The notes under the pieces: generated by a model
What the model was told of the DNA's origin: nothing
Databases searched by the model: none
What the model saw: the letters and a program-made list of their open reading frames with translations, nothing else
NCBI RefSeq assembly: GCF_019933155.2
Contig: NZ_OK052578.1
Coordinates: forward strand, 1 to 64,000
DNA from: Metabacillus dongyingensis
GTDB lineage: Bacteria > Bacillota > Bacilli > Bacillales > Bacillaceae
Direction: 5' to 3'
DNA: 64,000 nt
Part shown: in pieces, positions 44,481 through 54,375 of the stretch
How positions within the stretch are numbered: position 1 is the stretch's first letter
Layout: each line of letters starts with the position of its first letter
Program-made: the position numbers and the translations under genes

Positions 44481-44506
44481 ACACGCTGAAAATGCGTGTT
44501 TTTTTT
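44481..44506 (+). terminator. Terminator of the toxin peptide gene
   Basis: ACACGC-TGAAAAT-GCGTGT with eight T. Confidence 0.9.
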
Positions 44507-44984
44507 GTCCAATAAATGGTTCATCTCTACGTTTATGGAAGCATCATTATAATGAGACAGTGACAGTTTTTTTTCTTCATCATTGGCGTGCTCTATGAAA
44601 TGCTCCAATATTTTGAGAATCATAGTTTATTCTTGATTAGCCATCCACAAATTAGCTAATTCTGATGTCAACTTCTCTATTGTCTCCCTAACGCCTCCCT
44701 TTTAAAATCTTTAAAAAACTAAATTTGCTTGGTGACTAAGAAAATATATTAGGGAACACTAAAAGTCCTATCAGTTTATAAGGATTAATTTAAATTGGTT
44801 TGAATTACTGAGGGTTAGTTTTTAGTAAAAAACCTCCGATTATATAATGTAAGATTAACATTAAAATATTATCAATGTTAGCAATAGCAGATATGACATA
44901 TTTGTTGTTGTAGTATATATTATTATATATGTATATATATGTTAATTTTGAAATCTCCGTATTCAAAATGATAAAAAACTCTAA
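44507..44984. other. Intergenic region beside the toxin gene
   Basis: About 480 AT-rich bases without a coding frame. An antisense RNA or a replication-control element could lie here; no promoter/terminator pair was convincing. Confidence 0.35.
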
Positions 44985-46838
44985 TCATTTTAAGATTAGA
45001 GTTTTCTTGTTTTCCTTTAACCAATTAAGCATTTTTTGGTCATTATTTTTATTTTGTCGCTTATTCTCTTTCCTGATATATCGAGAGAGGGTAGAGTGAG
45101 AGATGCCTATATCCGTGGCAGTTTGACGAATACTCACATTCAGTTTATCTATCATTTCTTTCATCGCCTCAGGGGAAAGGGTAATTTCTTTATCCTCATC
45201 AAAACTATCATCATTGAACTTGAATGCTTGCTGAATAGGTTCACGATCTGATTTGTTCAGCGAAAATTCAATATCTACAGCAGCTGCTGTTTCATTTTGT
45301 GCAAGTTCTGAGAAGGGAGAAAAAGAAAGTTCAGCTGAATGTGTTGCCGTATTTTCCTGAGTCATTTGATACATGCTATTCATAATTTTTTCCTCTACAC
45401 TATAGCTCGTATCAGCCAAAAGGTTTTTTTGGTTTTCTTGTATCACGATGTCAGTCGGCAAAAGCAGCACACTTAACTTGGTCCAATAGTTTTTAAGCCA
45501 TCCCTTTTTGCCAACTTTCTCTTCGTGAATCTCTTCAGTGTATCCCCAGCTTTTTACAACATCATCTTTTTGAAGCTCATCTAATACCGTTTCAAATTTA
45601 TCCCTTACTTGAACTCCATTGTAACGCGATGAAATATCCATTACTTTAAGCAATGTAGCAACTTTAAATGGCTGCTGCAGGGAACGTTTAATCGTTCTAA
45701 TTTTCCATTGCAGATTCAAATACCTTGTTAATCGCTTTTGTTCTCTCTGTGTGTAATGACTGTACTGAAATACTTTAAGATCTAATAAGCCAATAGATCG
45801 GTTAGGTCCCACCAGATAAGGAGTAAGTATAGAAGTGGGTTTAACCTGAACCGCATAAATTCCTTTGGCTTCGCCTGATTTTTTATCATATGCAACTCTT
45901 ATTTTTCCAATTTCAAACATTCTTTGGAAATCTTTAAAGTTATAGAGTTCGTTTTCCTTCATTTCCTGAGTATTCAACACTTTTACCTTTTGATCCCCAA
46001 GAGAAATCCAAATACTTGAAAGCGCGGCAACTCGTTTCATAATGTTGAATCGATCTTCTTCTCGGAAGTCTATTTCTCTTCCGTTAGAGGACCGTTTCTT
46101 CAAGTTCCTTAATCTCAAGGCATCATTGCTGTGAAACTCGATATAACCGTCATTGCTTTTTGGTGTCACCATCCATAAATATGTAATTAAATCAAACAGA
46201 TCAGCTGTCATTTCATCCAATGAGTTTATCGTAGACCCAATCATTTCAAGCCACATGGCCTGCTGATCTGATGTTACTTCAGTAACATGGGATTCATAGG
46301 GTCTAAGTTCTGCCAGGCCTTTCACTTTTCCACGGTTGTCTATGATCTCGGTTGCCAAGTGTCCTGTCTCACTTTCTTTAAACTCTTTTTTCTTGGTAAC
46401 GATGTCTCTCATTAAATGATAGTCCATATCCATACTTCCATATATATAATCACGATTTAACGCTTCATCAATTTTTTCTTCGTTTACACTGCGTTTAATC
46501 TCATCATTAGGGTATTCATTTAAGAAATGACCGGCTAATAGTATCTTAATGGTATCTTTATATTGAGTTACCGCGTCTTTAATCATCTTTTTTGTTATAT
46601 GTTTTTCAGAGTACAATGTTTGAGTAAATAAGAAGAACAATGCTCGAAAGCTTGGCCTCATCTTTTCACTGGGAGATTGTCTCCTAAACTCTTCATCACT
46701 CATTTTATAGGCTTCCATTTTCCAATCTTCCAAAATATATGGCCGATCTTCAAATAAATACTTTGATTCTTCGAATATAACAATCTTTAATAATTCATAG
46801 TTCAGTATTAAGCGGTCTGATATGTCTTCATAATTCAT
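44985..46838 (-). CDS. Putative plasmid replication or iteron-binding protein with C-terminal HTH
   Basis: About 617 residues from ATG 46838 (MNYEDISDRLILNYELLK); an upstream in-frame ATG overlaps the ribosome site AAAGGATG. I recognise no characterised family by name. The body is helical and charged; the last about 60 residues form a resolvase-like helix-turn-helix (NVSIRQTATDIGISHSTLSR) followed by a basic tail. The gene is divergent from the RepS-type initiator, and the 1-kb gap between them is filled with iterons, so it plausibly binds them for replication control or as a second initiator; that is inference. Confidence 0.6.
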   Translation of the reverse strand: MNYEDISDRLILNYELLKIVIFEESKYLFEDRPYILEDWKMEAYKMSDEEFRRQSPSEKMRPSFRALFFLFTQTLYSEKHITKKMIKDAVTQYKDTIKILLAGHFLNEYPNDEIKRSVNEEKIDEALNRDYIYGSMDMDYHLMRDIVTKKKEFKESETGHLATEIIDNRGKVKGLAELRPYESHVTEVTSDQQAMWLEMIGSTINSLDEMTADLFDLITYLWMVTPKSNDGYIEFHSNDALRLRNLKKRSSNGREIDFREEDRFNIMKRVAALSSIWISLGDQKVKVLNTQEMKENELYNFKDFQRMFEIGKIRVAYDKKSGEAKGIYAVQVKPTSILTPYLVGPNRSIGLLDLKVFQYSHYTQREQKRLTRYLNLQWKIRTIKRSLQQPFKVATLLKVMDISSRYNGVQVRDKFETVLDELQKDDVVKSWGYTEEIHEEKVGKKGWLKNYWTKLSVLLLPTDIVIQENQKNLLADTSYSVEEKIMNSMYQMTQENTATHSAELSFSPFSELAQNETAAAVDIEFSLNKSDREPIQQAFKFNDDSFDEDKEITLSPEAMKEMIDKLNVSIRQTATDIGISHSTLSRYIRKENKRQNKNNDQKMLNWLKENKKTLILK

Positions 46839-46890
46839 TAAAAGTACCATCCTTTCTTTCTGATACTGATAGATCAAAACGTATATGTAA

Positions 46891-47834
46891 AAAATGCACC
46901 ACTTCACCTTTTATGTATACATATTCTGTTGCAAATAATAAAGATAATTAAATCAGTATAAGAAAACCGAGTTCTTCACCTTAAAATGCACCACTTCAGT
47001 AGCATTATAACAAGAAAATAAGCTCTTTTACATATTAAATGCACCAAATACCATACAGGTTCCGCCAAGAAAGCAATAAAATGCACCACATCTGCTTAAA
47101 AAGACATGATTTTCACCATAAACATCGGTTTTTTAGAAGACTATAATTATATTAAATGAATTTATAAAAGAAAATGCACCAGTTAGCATACAAGTTCCGC
47201 TAAGTTGTAAAAAATACTTAAGGATTTTTGGAAATAAAGTGACTAATTTAAAGAATACAGGTTGTATACATTCAGAAAATGCACCAGTTTTGAATTATAT
47301 TATGATTTACGGATAATTAGTGTTCAATTTGTCCAATAAAGATTACTCTATGTATGGTTAGAAATGGTCCAAAATGGTCCAAAATGATAATTTGAGCGGA
47401 ACTTGTATACAAAAATAAGATTAAAATGCACCAATTGTTTCTCAGATAACTCATAATCAGCGGAACCTGTATAGTAAACAAACCCCAATAAATCAGTCTT
47501 TATCACAGACACTTTTAAAAAATTAATATGAAATAGTGAAATTAAGTAAAGTAATTAAGAAATTTAAGCGGAACCTGTGTACAACAAATGCACCACCGCA
47601 TGCGTATGTTGAGCGGAACCTGTGTATAAATTTTTCACTCGAGTTTCTGTCAATCAATTGATAGATAAAGCTTTTCTATCTAGATTTTAAAAAGGATACA
47701 TGCTTCAAAATGGTGCATTTGATAAGAAAATGGTGCAAAAGTTGAGCGAAACCTGCATAACAAAAAAAATAAAACTTTTTTTATATCCCTTGGGGCCCTA
47801 GGCTCCAGGGGTATTTTTAATTTTGGTGCATTTT
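46891..47834. repeat. Iteron-rich divergent region with two repeat families (probable origin/control region)
   Basis: Family A, AAAATGCACCA: eight copies in the plus direction (46891, 46983, 47037, 47078, 47171, 47276, 47423, 47585) and three inverted (about 47711, 47731, 47824). Family B, AGCGGAACCTGTATAC: five in plus direction (47394, 47459, 47566, 47611, 47744) and two inverted (47053, 47187). Family A copies cluster toward the minus-strand gene, family B toward the RepS-type gene. This is typical of an iteron-type plasmid origin or copy-control region. Confidence 0.88.
47787..47816 (+). terminator. Attenuator-like terminator before the initiator gene
   Basis: CCCTTGGGGCC / GGCTCCAGGGG (11 pairs with G-U) with loop CTA and TATTTTT. 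It lies about 110 bases before the initiator start, as the transcriptional attenuator of Inc18-type rep genes controlled by an antisense RNA; the RNA itself was not identified. Confidence 0.75.
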
Positions 47835-47928
47835 GCTTAGAGAGCGGACTTTGGCAATATTCGATTTCGATATACTTATTACAGCAAAATATTCCAATAA
47901 ATTTAAGAGATTTGAGAGGGTGTTAGAT

Positions 47929-49488
47929 ATGGGAGAACATGAAGTTAAAAGAATGACAAAGAGCGTGGTTTCACCAGCTGAGATCATGCAATTCATGACC
48001 CATAACAGCCTGCTGCTCTACAAGAAGAAAGGGTCCCGTGCCCCATTAGATAGAATAACAGTGTATCAGAATACAGAAAATAAAAATCCGTACCGTAAAG
48101 GTGCGGTATTTGTGTCTCCAACAAAAGATGATCTCGTTGAGGGAAAAGGCTATGTAGTAACTTCCTATGAAACATTAGGGGAGAAGTATCAGCAATTATC
48201 TCACTGGACGCCAAACACATATCGAGGCGGCACCTATTATGATTTCAAAAAACGTATCATCAAAGGCCATAAACGAGAAAACTTAAAGCAAATCAATGTG
48301 ATTGGTTTTGATATTGATACAAAAGAAGTGGATCTTTACGGATTATATTTAGGCTGCGAAGAACTGAAACTACCCAGGCCGAACCTCCTTCTTGAGACAC
48401 CAAGAGGATATCAGTGCTTTTTTGTTTTAGAAACGCCTTTTTATGTACATAGTCAAAACGATTATAAGTCTTTGAGAGTAGCAGAACGCCTATCTGATAA
48501 TATTCGCAAAGCCTTATGCAAGTATGTTCCGATAGATTTGAATTGTGTTCCCTTTGGCTTTTACCGGATTCCTAAAGAAGATAACATTTTAGATTTCTAT
48601 GAAGAAACGGCTAACACAAACCTGCTTCTTTCTTGGTCAAAAACATTCGAGGAACAAGAAAAAAGGAAGTTTCTACGCGTTGTCTATAATAACAAGTCTT
48701 CATCAATGGATCTTTGCTCATCAGATTGGTACAAAGCATTGATCCAGGCAACATATATTGAAAAAGGGCATAACAGCGCGAGCCGCAACAATGCATTAAT
48801 GACTCTTGCACTTGCTAATTACGCGAGTGAGCGCTCTTTTGAAGAAGCTTATGATGAACTAGATCAATTTAATAGCTTTTTAGATTACCCATTAAGCAAG
48901 TCTGAATTTGAGAAAACGTTAAAAAGCGCCTACTCAGGTAAATACAAGGGCGTCAAACGCTCTTATGTAGAAGGTCTGCTTGAGCTGTGGTCTGATGGGA
49001 GTGCCAGGTTTCAGGGGAGAGAGGGCTGGTATAAATTTAAAAAGGAGCGTGAAGTTAGAGAACGATCTCATTATGATGAATGGGAAGAAGATATTATTAG
49101 ATACATAGAGGAGCATAAAAGCCCAGAAATGCCGTTTCTAGAGGGTTCTTTAGTTATGCTTGCTGAAACCTTTGGTATGGCCGTTTCTTCTTTAAAAGAG
49201 GTGATCAATCGTTCAAGCAGGCTTATTAAGAAAACCGTTGGCCGCGGCCGCGCAGCTGTAACAAAATTGAGCAGCAGGAGTATGCTGTTTAAAGGTTTGC
49301 TGCATATGCGTAAAAAGCAAACAAACCTTTACCAATCGACAGCTGGAACTTTAGTCGACAGTGTTTCCACAATAAGGCGAGAAATACAGCTAGTTATAAA
49401 CATGATCGACACACCATTTTCATCACAGGATGCAATAGACATATTTATTGATTCACGACCATTTTCACCGATAAAGAATACAAGCTGA
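47929..49488 (+). CDS. RepE/RepS-type theta replication initiator (Inc18/pXO2-like)
   Basis: About 519 residues from ATG 47929, 8 bases after GAGAGGG; the frame opens further upstream (47833) without support. The protein aligns by eye along its length with the pAMbeta1/pSM19035/pXO2 initiator family: SHWTPNTYRGGTYYDFKKR, GYQCFFVLETPFYVHSQNDY, LCKYVPIDLNCVPFGFYRIP, GHNSASRNNALMTLALANYA and GWYKFKKEREVRERSHYDEW are the landmarks. Family members melt an origin located just downstream of the gene and prime with DNA polymerase I. This makes the contig a plasmid or carries a plasmid-derived segment. Confidence 0.9.
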   Translation: MGEHEVKRMTKSVVSPAEIMQFMTHNSLLLYKKKGSRAPLDRITVYQNTENKNPYRKGAVFVSPTKDDLVEGKGYVVTSYETLGEKYQQLSHWTPNTYRGGTYYDFKKRIIKGHKRENLKQINVIGFDIDTKEVDLYGLYLGCEELKLPRPNLLLETPRGYQCFFVLETPFYVHSQNDYKSLRVAERLSDNIRKALCKYVPIDLNCVPFGFYRIPKEDNILDFYEETANTNLLLSWSKTFEEQEKRKFLRVVYNNKSSSMDLCSSDWYKALIQATYIEKGHNSASRNNALMTLALANYASERSFEEAYDELDQFNSFLDYPLSKSEFEKTLKSAYSGKYKGVKRSYVEGLLELWSDGSARFQGREGWYKFKKEREVRERSHYDEWEEDIIRYIEEHKSPEMPFLEGSLVMLAETFGMAVSSLKEVINRSSRLIKKTVGRGRAAVTKLSSRSMLFKGLLHMRKKQTNLYQSTAGTLVDSVSTIRREIQLVINMIDTPFSSQDAIDIFIDSRPFSPIKNTS

Positions 49489-49980
49489 AATTAATAAGCC
49501 AGTCTGCCAATACATATCTATATTCTCCTGCTGCTAGATTCTGCTGTATAGTCCTATACAGTTACCAAGCTATATTTAGAACTTTTTTATATTATAATAA
49601 TTATAAATTACTTCATGAATCATTGGCTATTTTTTACTGTTTTGGTATGTTACAAACTCATACCTTTAGGGTTTAAAATTAAAAATAAGTTTAAAGAAGG
49701 TAAGTTATATTGGGGATCACTTGAAGTCTGGAAATTTTCAACTCATTATTAGTAATAAGTTTTTTAGTTCATTTTATGATGAATATTATTGGGAAAATTT
49801 CATACAGCAAATATCAAAATAAGAACATTTGATCTCTAAACAGGAAAAAAGTCTCTTTCCATATATTTACCAATATGGTAGCATTAAGTAGTAAAAACTC
49901 TTGTAATTACTGTAGTAAAAGCTGTTATTTCAATATACAACATTAAATACAACTATGAATACCTGAAAAGTCAAGTGCAG

Positions 49981-50035
49981 TCCTGCTAAATGGTCACGGC
50001 ATGATGGAGAGTTTTTCCGTGACTATTTAGCTGGA
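49981..50035. repeat. Long hairpin, possible origin or transfer-origin structure
   Basis: TCCTGCTAAATGGTCACGG pairs with CCGTGACTATTTAGCTGGA with two mismatches and a 17-base loop. No T-run follows, so it is not an ordinary terminator. Confidence 0.6.
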
Positions 50036-50063
50036 CCTTAGATAACTAATCCACTTACCCATC

Positions 50064-50201
50064 TTAAATAAATATAGTGTGTAATGTGTGATGGTAGGAG
50101 TGTGTATGTTAGAGAGTAAGAGTAAGAGAGTAAGTAAGTGTAGTAGTAAGGAGGAGAGAGAGTGTGAGTAGTGTGTAGTAAGTGAGTAGTGAGAGTAAGT
50201 T
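50064..50201 (+). repeat. C-free, G/A/T-only tract with TAG/GAG-type repeats
   Basis: 138 bases without a single C on the plus strand, made of units such as GTAAGAG, TAGTAGTAAG and GAGAGTAAG. The purine bias and strand asymmetry are extreme for this window. Confidence 0.7.
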
Positions 50202-50375
50202 CAAGGGATGTAGTTCAAGAGATTCAAAGATTAAGTTCAAGTTCAGTAAAGGTAGAGGGAGCAGATAGGGTTTAGGAGCAGTGGGAATGTTCTTGGGGTA
50301 GTTTGATGCGGTGGATTTAAATGAGAAATTGTTGTATTAATTGAGAAACTTTTCAGTTTGGTTTTGAAGGGGTGA

Positions 50376-52993
50376 ATGGGTGTGAGGTTTCATTTGTTGC
50401 CGTTTTTGATTCCGAGAGAAGGTAAGGTTTATGAGTTAAGGACAACGATGGATGCTAAGATTTTGTATTTCAAGGATGAGACTGCCTGGACAACGATGCT
50501 AAGTTTTTTGACGCTCCCCTGGTATCGCAGATGGGTTAAGCAGGAATGGATCAGCTGGGAGATTGCTGCTACGAAAGATGAGATCCGGTACTTTGTCTGG
50601 GTCCCAGATGAACATATTGGAAGAGCGTTTAAAGCTAGTTTTATACCGAACATTCGAATGTAGAGATTGTGGAGGCCGATTATTACTCCGTTGATTTTAG
50701 CCGTCCTCACGCGGGTACTAAGCTATTCACCGAGAGTCATTGGACGATCCCCATAAAAACGTATCATAATGAAGTAGTGGATACTCAGGCTGAAATTGTA
50801 GAGTTTCTAGATGGTTTAGAAGAAGGCCAGGAGATTAACATGCAATTTCTTGTGCAGCCTGCTTATCATACTGAAAAGAGCTTTCGGGGAATTGTCCGCC
50901 AGTTTCATAAACAGGGTGAGTATGATGAGACACTCCAGAAGGATAATGAACTGTATTTATCCGCAATAGAGGGGAAGGCAACGAGGGTTCTTTCGAGGGT
51001 TGGCGTTAAAGTTGTTGCTTTTGGTAGAGACAACCGTGATTCCAAAGAGTTGATTAAGAGTGCTAAAGGGTCTATCGGTACTTTTTCAAGCGGACGGTTA
51101 AATCAATTAAAGGGACGTGAATGGTGGTGGTTCCGTACAATTCGGCCATTGTTTCGCTGGGAGTATAAGAATCGCATTTATTCCGTAGGGCCTATGAAGA
51201 AGCGAGTGATTTTAGGTTCTGAAGAGATGGCTGCTATAATGCGGCTTCCAAGCGAAAGAGTTCAGAAAAATAAACTCAACCGGCTAAAAATGCGCTCCAC
51301 GCCTCTTCCGAAAGAATTAAAGAATGTGGAATTTGATCCTTCTTTATCCGTTCGTCTAGGAGAACACCGTTATCACGGAAAGCAGACGGATGTCTTGTTT
51401 GATCTTGCAACCTTGCGTTATCATGCTGCTTTTATAGGAATGTCAGGTATGAAGAAATCAACTGCCATGTATAACCTTGTCGAGGATTTAATCAATCTTG
51501 AAGGTGCCGGCACTACAATAGGCGGTACCATTATCGATCCGCATGGTGACTTGTGTCAGGATATCGCTGCAAGGATTCCGCCGGAAAAACAGTATCTTGT
51601 CAGATACATTAAATTTTCAGAAGGCGAGTTACCGTTTAACGTTTATGATGTTGATTTTCAGGCGGCAGAAGATAAAATTGCCCAGACGGTTGCGGATGTA
51701 TTAAAAAGGACCTGGAAGGATTTTTGGGGTCCGAATATTGATGATAATTTCCTGAATGGCGGAATTGTTCTGCAGAGGTTAGGTGAAGCGAGTCTTCCGA
51801 ATTTGCAAAGGCTGCTCAGTGATCCTGACTACCGTGAAAATGTCCTGGAACGTCTAAATCGTGACGATCCTATCGAGAATGATCTTTATCTGTACTTTGC
51901 AAACCTGCAAGGGCTTCAAGATCGTGAACTGCAGGCAAAAACGAATTCAACACTCAATAAGCTGCGGAAAATCACCTTATCTGGCGTGCTGGGGAAAATG
52001 CTTCGCGCTAAAACGAATGGACTGCGCTTTCATGAAAGCATGGACCAGGGAATGATCAATCTGCTTGATTTATCTGAGCTTACAAGTGATGAGAAGAAGC
52101 TTATCGGTTCGATGTGTTTGACGTATGCAGAACTTGCCGGGAAAAGCAGGGCGGACACTCCCGTATCAGAACGTCACAAACTACCTTATCATTTTGTGAT
52201 GGTGGACGAGGCTCCAACCTTGATGGAACACAGCATAGATGCGATTGAGTCTTTTGCATCGGAGCTTAGGAAATACAAAACATCCATCATTTTAGGCATG
52301 CAGGGAATAAAAGATCAATTGCCGAGAGAAGTTGCGTCTGCTATATTCAGAAACTTCGGAACTTTTGTTTCTTTCCGGTTAGGAGAACCTGATGACGCCC
52401 AATATGTGAATCGCTCCATGTCGTCTGAAGTACTTCAAGAAACGGATTACCTTCAAGTTGAGCCTTATAACGCGTATATGAGAATGCAGGTTGGAAACGA
52501 GAGAACCCGGCCTTTTCTAATTCGTATGAAAGCACCTGGGCCTGCTTTGTATGCAGATTCAATTTCAGAGCTAAAGAAAAGAACAATTGCAGATGCAATG
52601 GAAATTGAAAGGCAGACTACTTTAGGGTCCTTGTTTAAGGAGAAACAAATTGAAGACGAAGAAAAAGCAACTTATGAACCGTACCTTGCTGAAGAAGGTA
52701 TACAAGATACCAGTCATCCTAATTGCCTGATAGACGAAGTCGCTGCAACAATTGAAGCATTTGGAGATACCCTGGAGTTAAAGTCATCTTATCAACAAAA
52801 TCATCACCCTAAAGAAAATGATAGATCGGAGAAATCAGCTGATCACATCGTTGAACTAAAAGAGAAAACCAAGCAGCATGAAACTTGCCCTTTAGATAGT
52901 GAACGATCTTCAAGTGAAAAGGAAGACGCGCAGAAAGAGAAAAAAACGGATGAGACAAAAAAAGTCATCAGCAACGATGACTTATGGGTGTAG
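50376..52993 (+). pseudogene. Conjugative transfer/HerA-type ATPase, one-base frameshift
   Basis: Frames 50376-50663 and 50669-52993 join to a single about 870-residue ATPase. The first part ends with ISWEIAATKDEIRYFVWVPD; one more T in TTTT at 50639-50642 gives FYTEHSNVEIVEADYYSVDF and continues in the second frame. The ATPase core has Walker A GMSGMKKST at 51437-51463, where Lys replaces the conserved glycine before the catalytic lysine, followed by TIGGTIIDPHGDLCQDIA and Walker B VMVDEAPTLM. TraG/VirD4/HerA-like enzymes couple DNA to type IV secretion. The first of a short conjugation operon. Whether the frameshift is real decides if it works. Confidence 0.8.
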
Positions 52994-53007
52994 CAGGGGG
53001 AGTAAAT

Positions 53008-53898
53008 ATGGCCAAAAGAATAACCGATTTAGAAGAAGAATTGTTTGTATCTTTGCATGATTTAGTATTTGTAGATGTTCAGTATTTAGAAAAATATATA
53101 TATGTTCATGAGGATAGAAAGCCTTACAGCAAGTACTGGATTTCAAAGCAAATGAGAGCGATGGAAGCAGAAGGCTATATCAAGTCATTCCCGGTTGCCA
53201 AAGCAGCCGTGCAAGGGCGAGACCGACTCGTTTATACGCTTGATACAAAAGGTGTTCAAGAAGTAAAAGAAATTCTAGGTGAAGCTGATTGGGATACAAG
53301 ATGGACACAGAGAACCCCAACTTATGTTTTTCATTCATTGAGGATGTCACATATACAGGCTGCCTATGCCTCGCAAAAAGATAATCAGTTTACATTTAAA
53401 GAGTTTTTCTCAGAACGCAGAGCCTTTCGCAATTATGGCGAAATCATCAAAGATAAGGAAGGAAAGAAAAAGCAATCTTCGACAACCGTGATACGTCCAG
53501 ACGGTGCTTTTACATTGGAGAGAGAAATAAACGGCCAGAAAGTGAAGTTTTTGTTTTTTGTAGAACTCGAGAGAAGCAGGCAGCGAGTGGATGTCACGTT
53601 AAACAAGATCAGACGCTATAACGAGTATGTTCAAAAAAGATCATTTGAAAATGATGAGATTTTTGGCGAAGGTGTACGTGTCGTCCGTGTATTATTCGTC
53701 TCGAATAACGATACTGAGCGCAATAAAATCATGGAAAACTCATTTAAAGCTGATTCTCGTGAAATCGAAAAAATAGGCGGCAGTTTATTGTTTGGAACTT
53801 ATGAGGACGTTATTGCAGATCCGTTCGGTCAGATCTGGAAAGCGAAAAATTCATCAGATTCCAATAAATTATACAGTTTATATAAAAAAGTTGAATAA
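53008..53898 (+). CDS. Replication-relaxation family protein
   Basis: About 296 residues from ATG 53008, after GGGGGAG; the earlier ATG at 52984 lies in the end of the ATPase gene. The N-terminal half is a winged-helix-like domain (PYSKYWISKQMRAMEAEGYI), the C-terminal half has a PD-(D/E)XK-like fold with FLFFVELERSRQRVDVTLNK. Such proteins are found with conjugation and plasmid replication genes of Firmicutes, where they are thought to take part in relaxation or initiation of transfer. It lies 15 bases after the transfer ATPase. Confidence 0.8.
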   Translation: MAKRITDLEEELFVSLHDLVFVDVQYLEKYIYVHEDRKPYSKYWISKQMRAMEAEGYIKSFPVAKAAVQGRDRLVYTLDTKGVQEVKEILGEADWDTRWTQRTPTYVFHSLRMSHIQAAYASQKDNQFTFKEFFSERRAFRNYGEIIKDKEGKKKQSSTTVIRPDGAFTLEREINGQKVKFLFFVELERSRQRVDVTLNKIRRYNEYVQKRSFENDEIFGEGVRVVRVLFVSNNDTERNKIMENSFKADSREIEKIGGSLLFGTYEDVIADPFGQIWKAKNSSDSNKLYSLYKKVE

Positions 53899-53950
53899 AA
53901 TACACTTCTAAAATGGTAGAGAAAAGATACTTGAGAGGAGGTGATAAGAG

Positions 53951-54271
53951 GTGGGCTACAAGGTGAAACGCGGTTCGACACCAACGGAGAGTTCCATAAA
54001 AGAGATGTTGTTAAGTTTTATTAAAAGACTTGCAGTCGTTATGATCATTATGGCCGTAATGGCGGCTATCGGTTATTTTCTTTTTCAATTTGCGTATGAT
54101 GCGTTTCCGGCTTTTGCAGCAGCTGCCGATGATGTCGTATTTTTTGTCAGAGGATTCTACGCGGAACACGGGGTCTGGGCAACACTCGGAATGTTTGGAT
54201 TCATCTTTATAGCGGTTTGGGCTTTTGGTGAAGAAGCAAAGAGAAAAGATCGCCAAGCAAGCCATGAATGA
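53951..54271 (+). CDS. Small membrane protein of the transfer cluster
   Basis: 106 residues from GTG after GAGGAGGTGATAAGAG. Two transmembrane segments (about 28-50, LAVVMIIMAVMAAIGYFLFQ; and about 76-96, ATLGMFGFIFIAVWAFGE) separated by an extracytoplasmic loop; basic ends. No family named; location between relaxation and TcpC-type genes suggests a small component of the conjugation machine. Confidence 0.65.
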   Translation: MGYKVKRGSTPTESSIKEMLLSFIKRLAVVMIIMAVMAAIGYFLFQFAYDAFPAFAAAADDVVFFVRGFYAEHGVWATLGMFGFIFIAVWAFGEEAKRKDRQASHE

Positions 54272-54375
54272 AATGATGAAATAGTAAAGACTCTAAAATG
54301 TTAAACCCCCTGCTTTTAATAGGGAGGGTACTTCACAGATTTTGAGAAATATAAGAGTTTAGTAGAGTTATAGCT

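Larger units (their letters stand above)
49489..50375. other. Downstream origin candidate region
   Basis: About 890 bases with no gene between the initiator and the transfer genes. It contains a long hairpin (49981-50035) and a 138-base tract without any C on the plus strand (50064-50201). In Inc18-type plasmids the origin lies directly after the initiator gene, so the functional origin is probably here. Confidence 0.5.

Noticed and set aside
46891..47834. CRISPR array in the replication region
   Set aside because: Repeats are only 11-16 bases, irregularly spaced and in both orientations, as for iterons.
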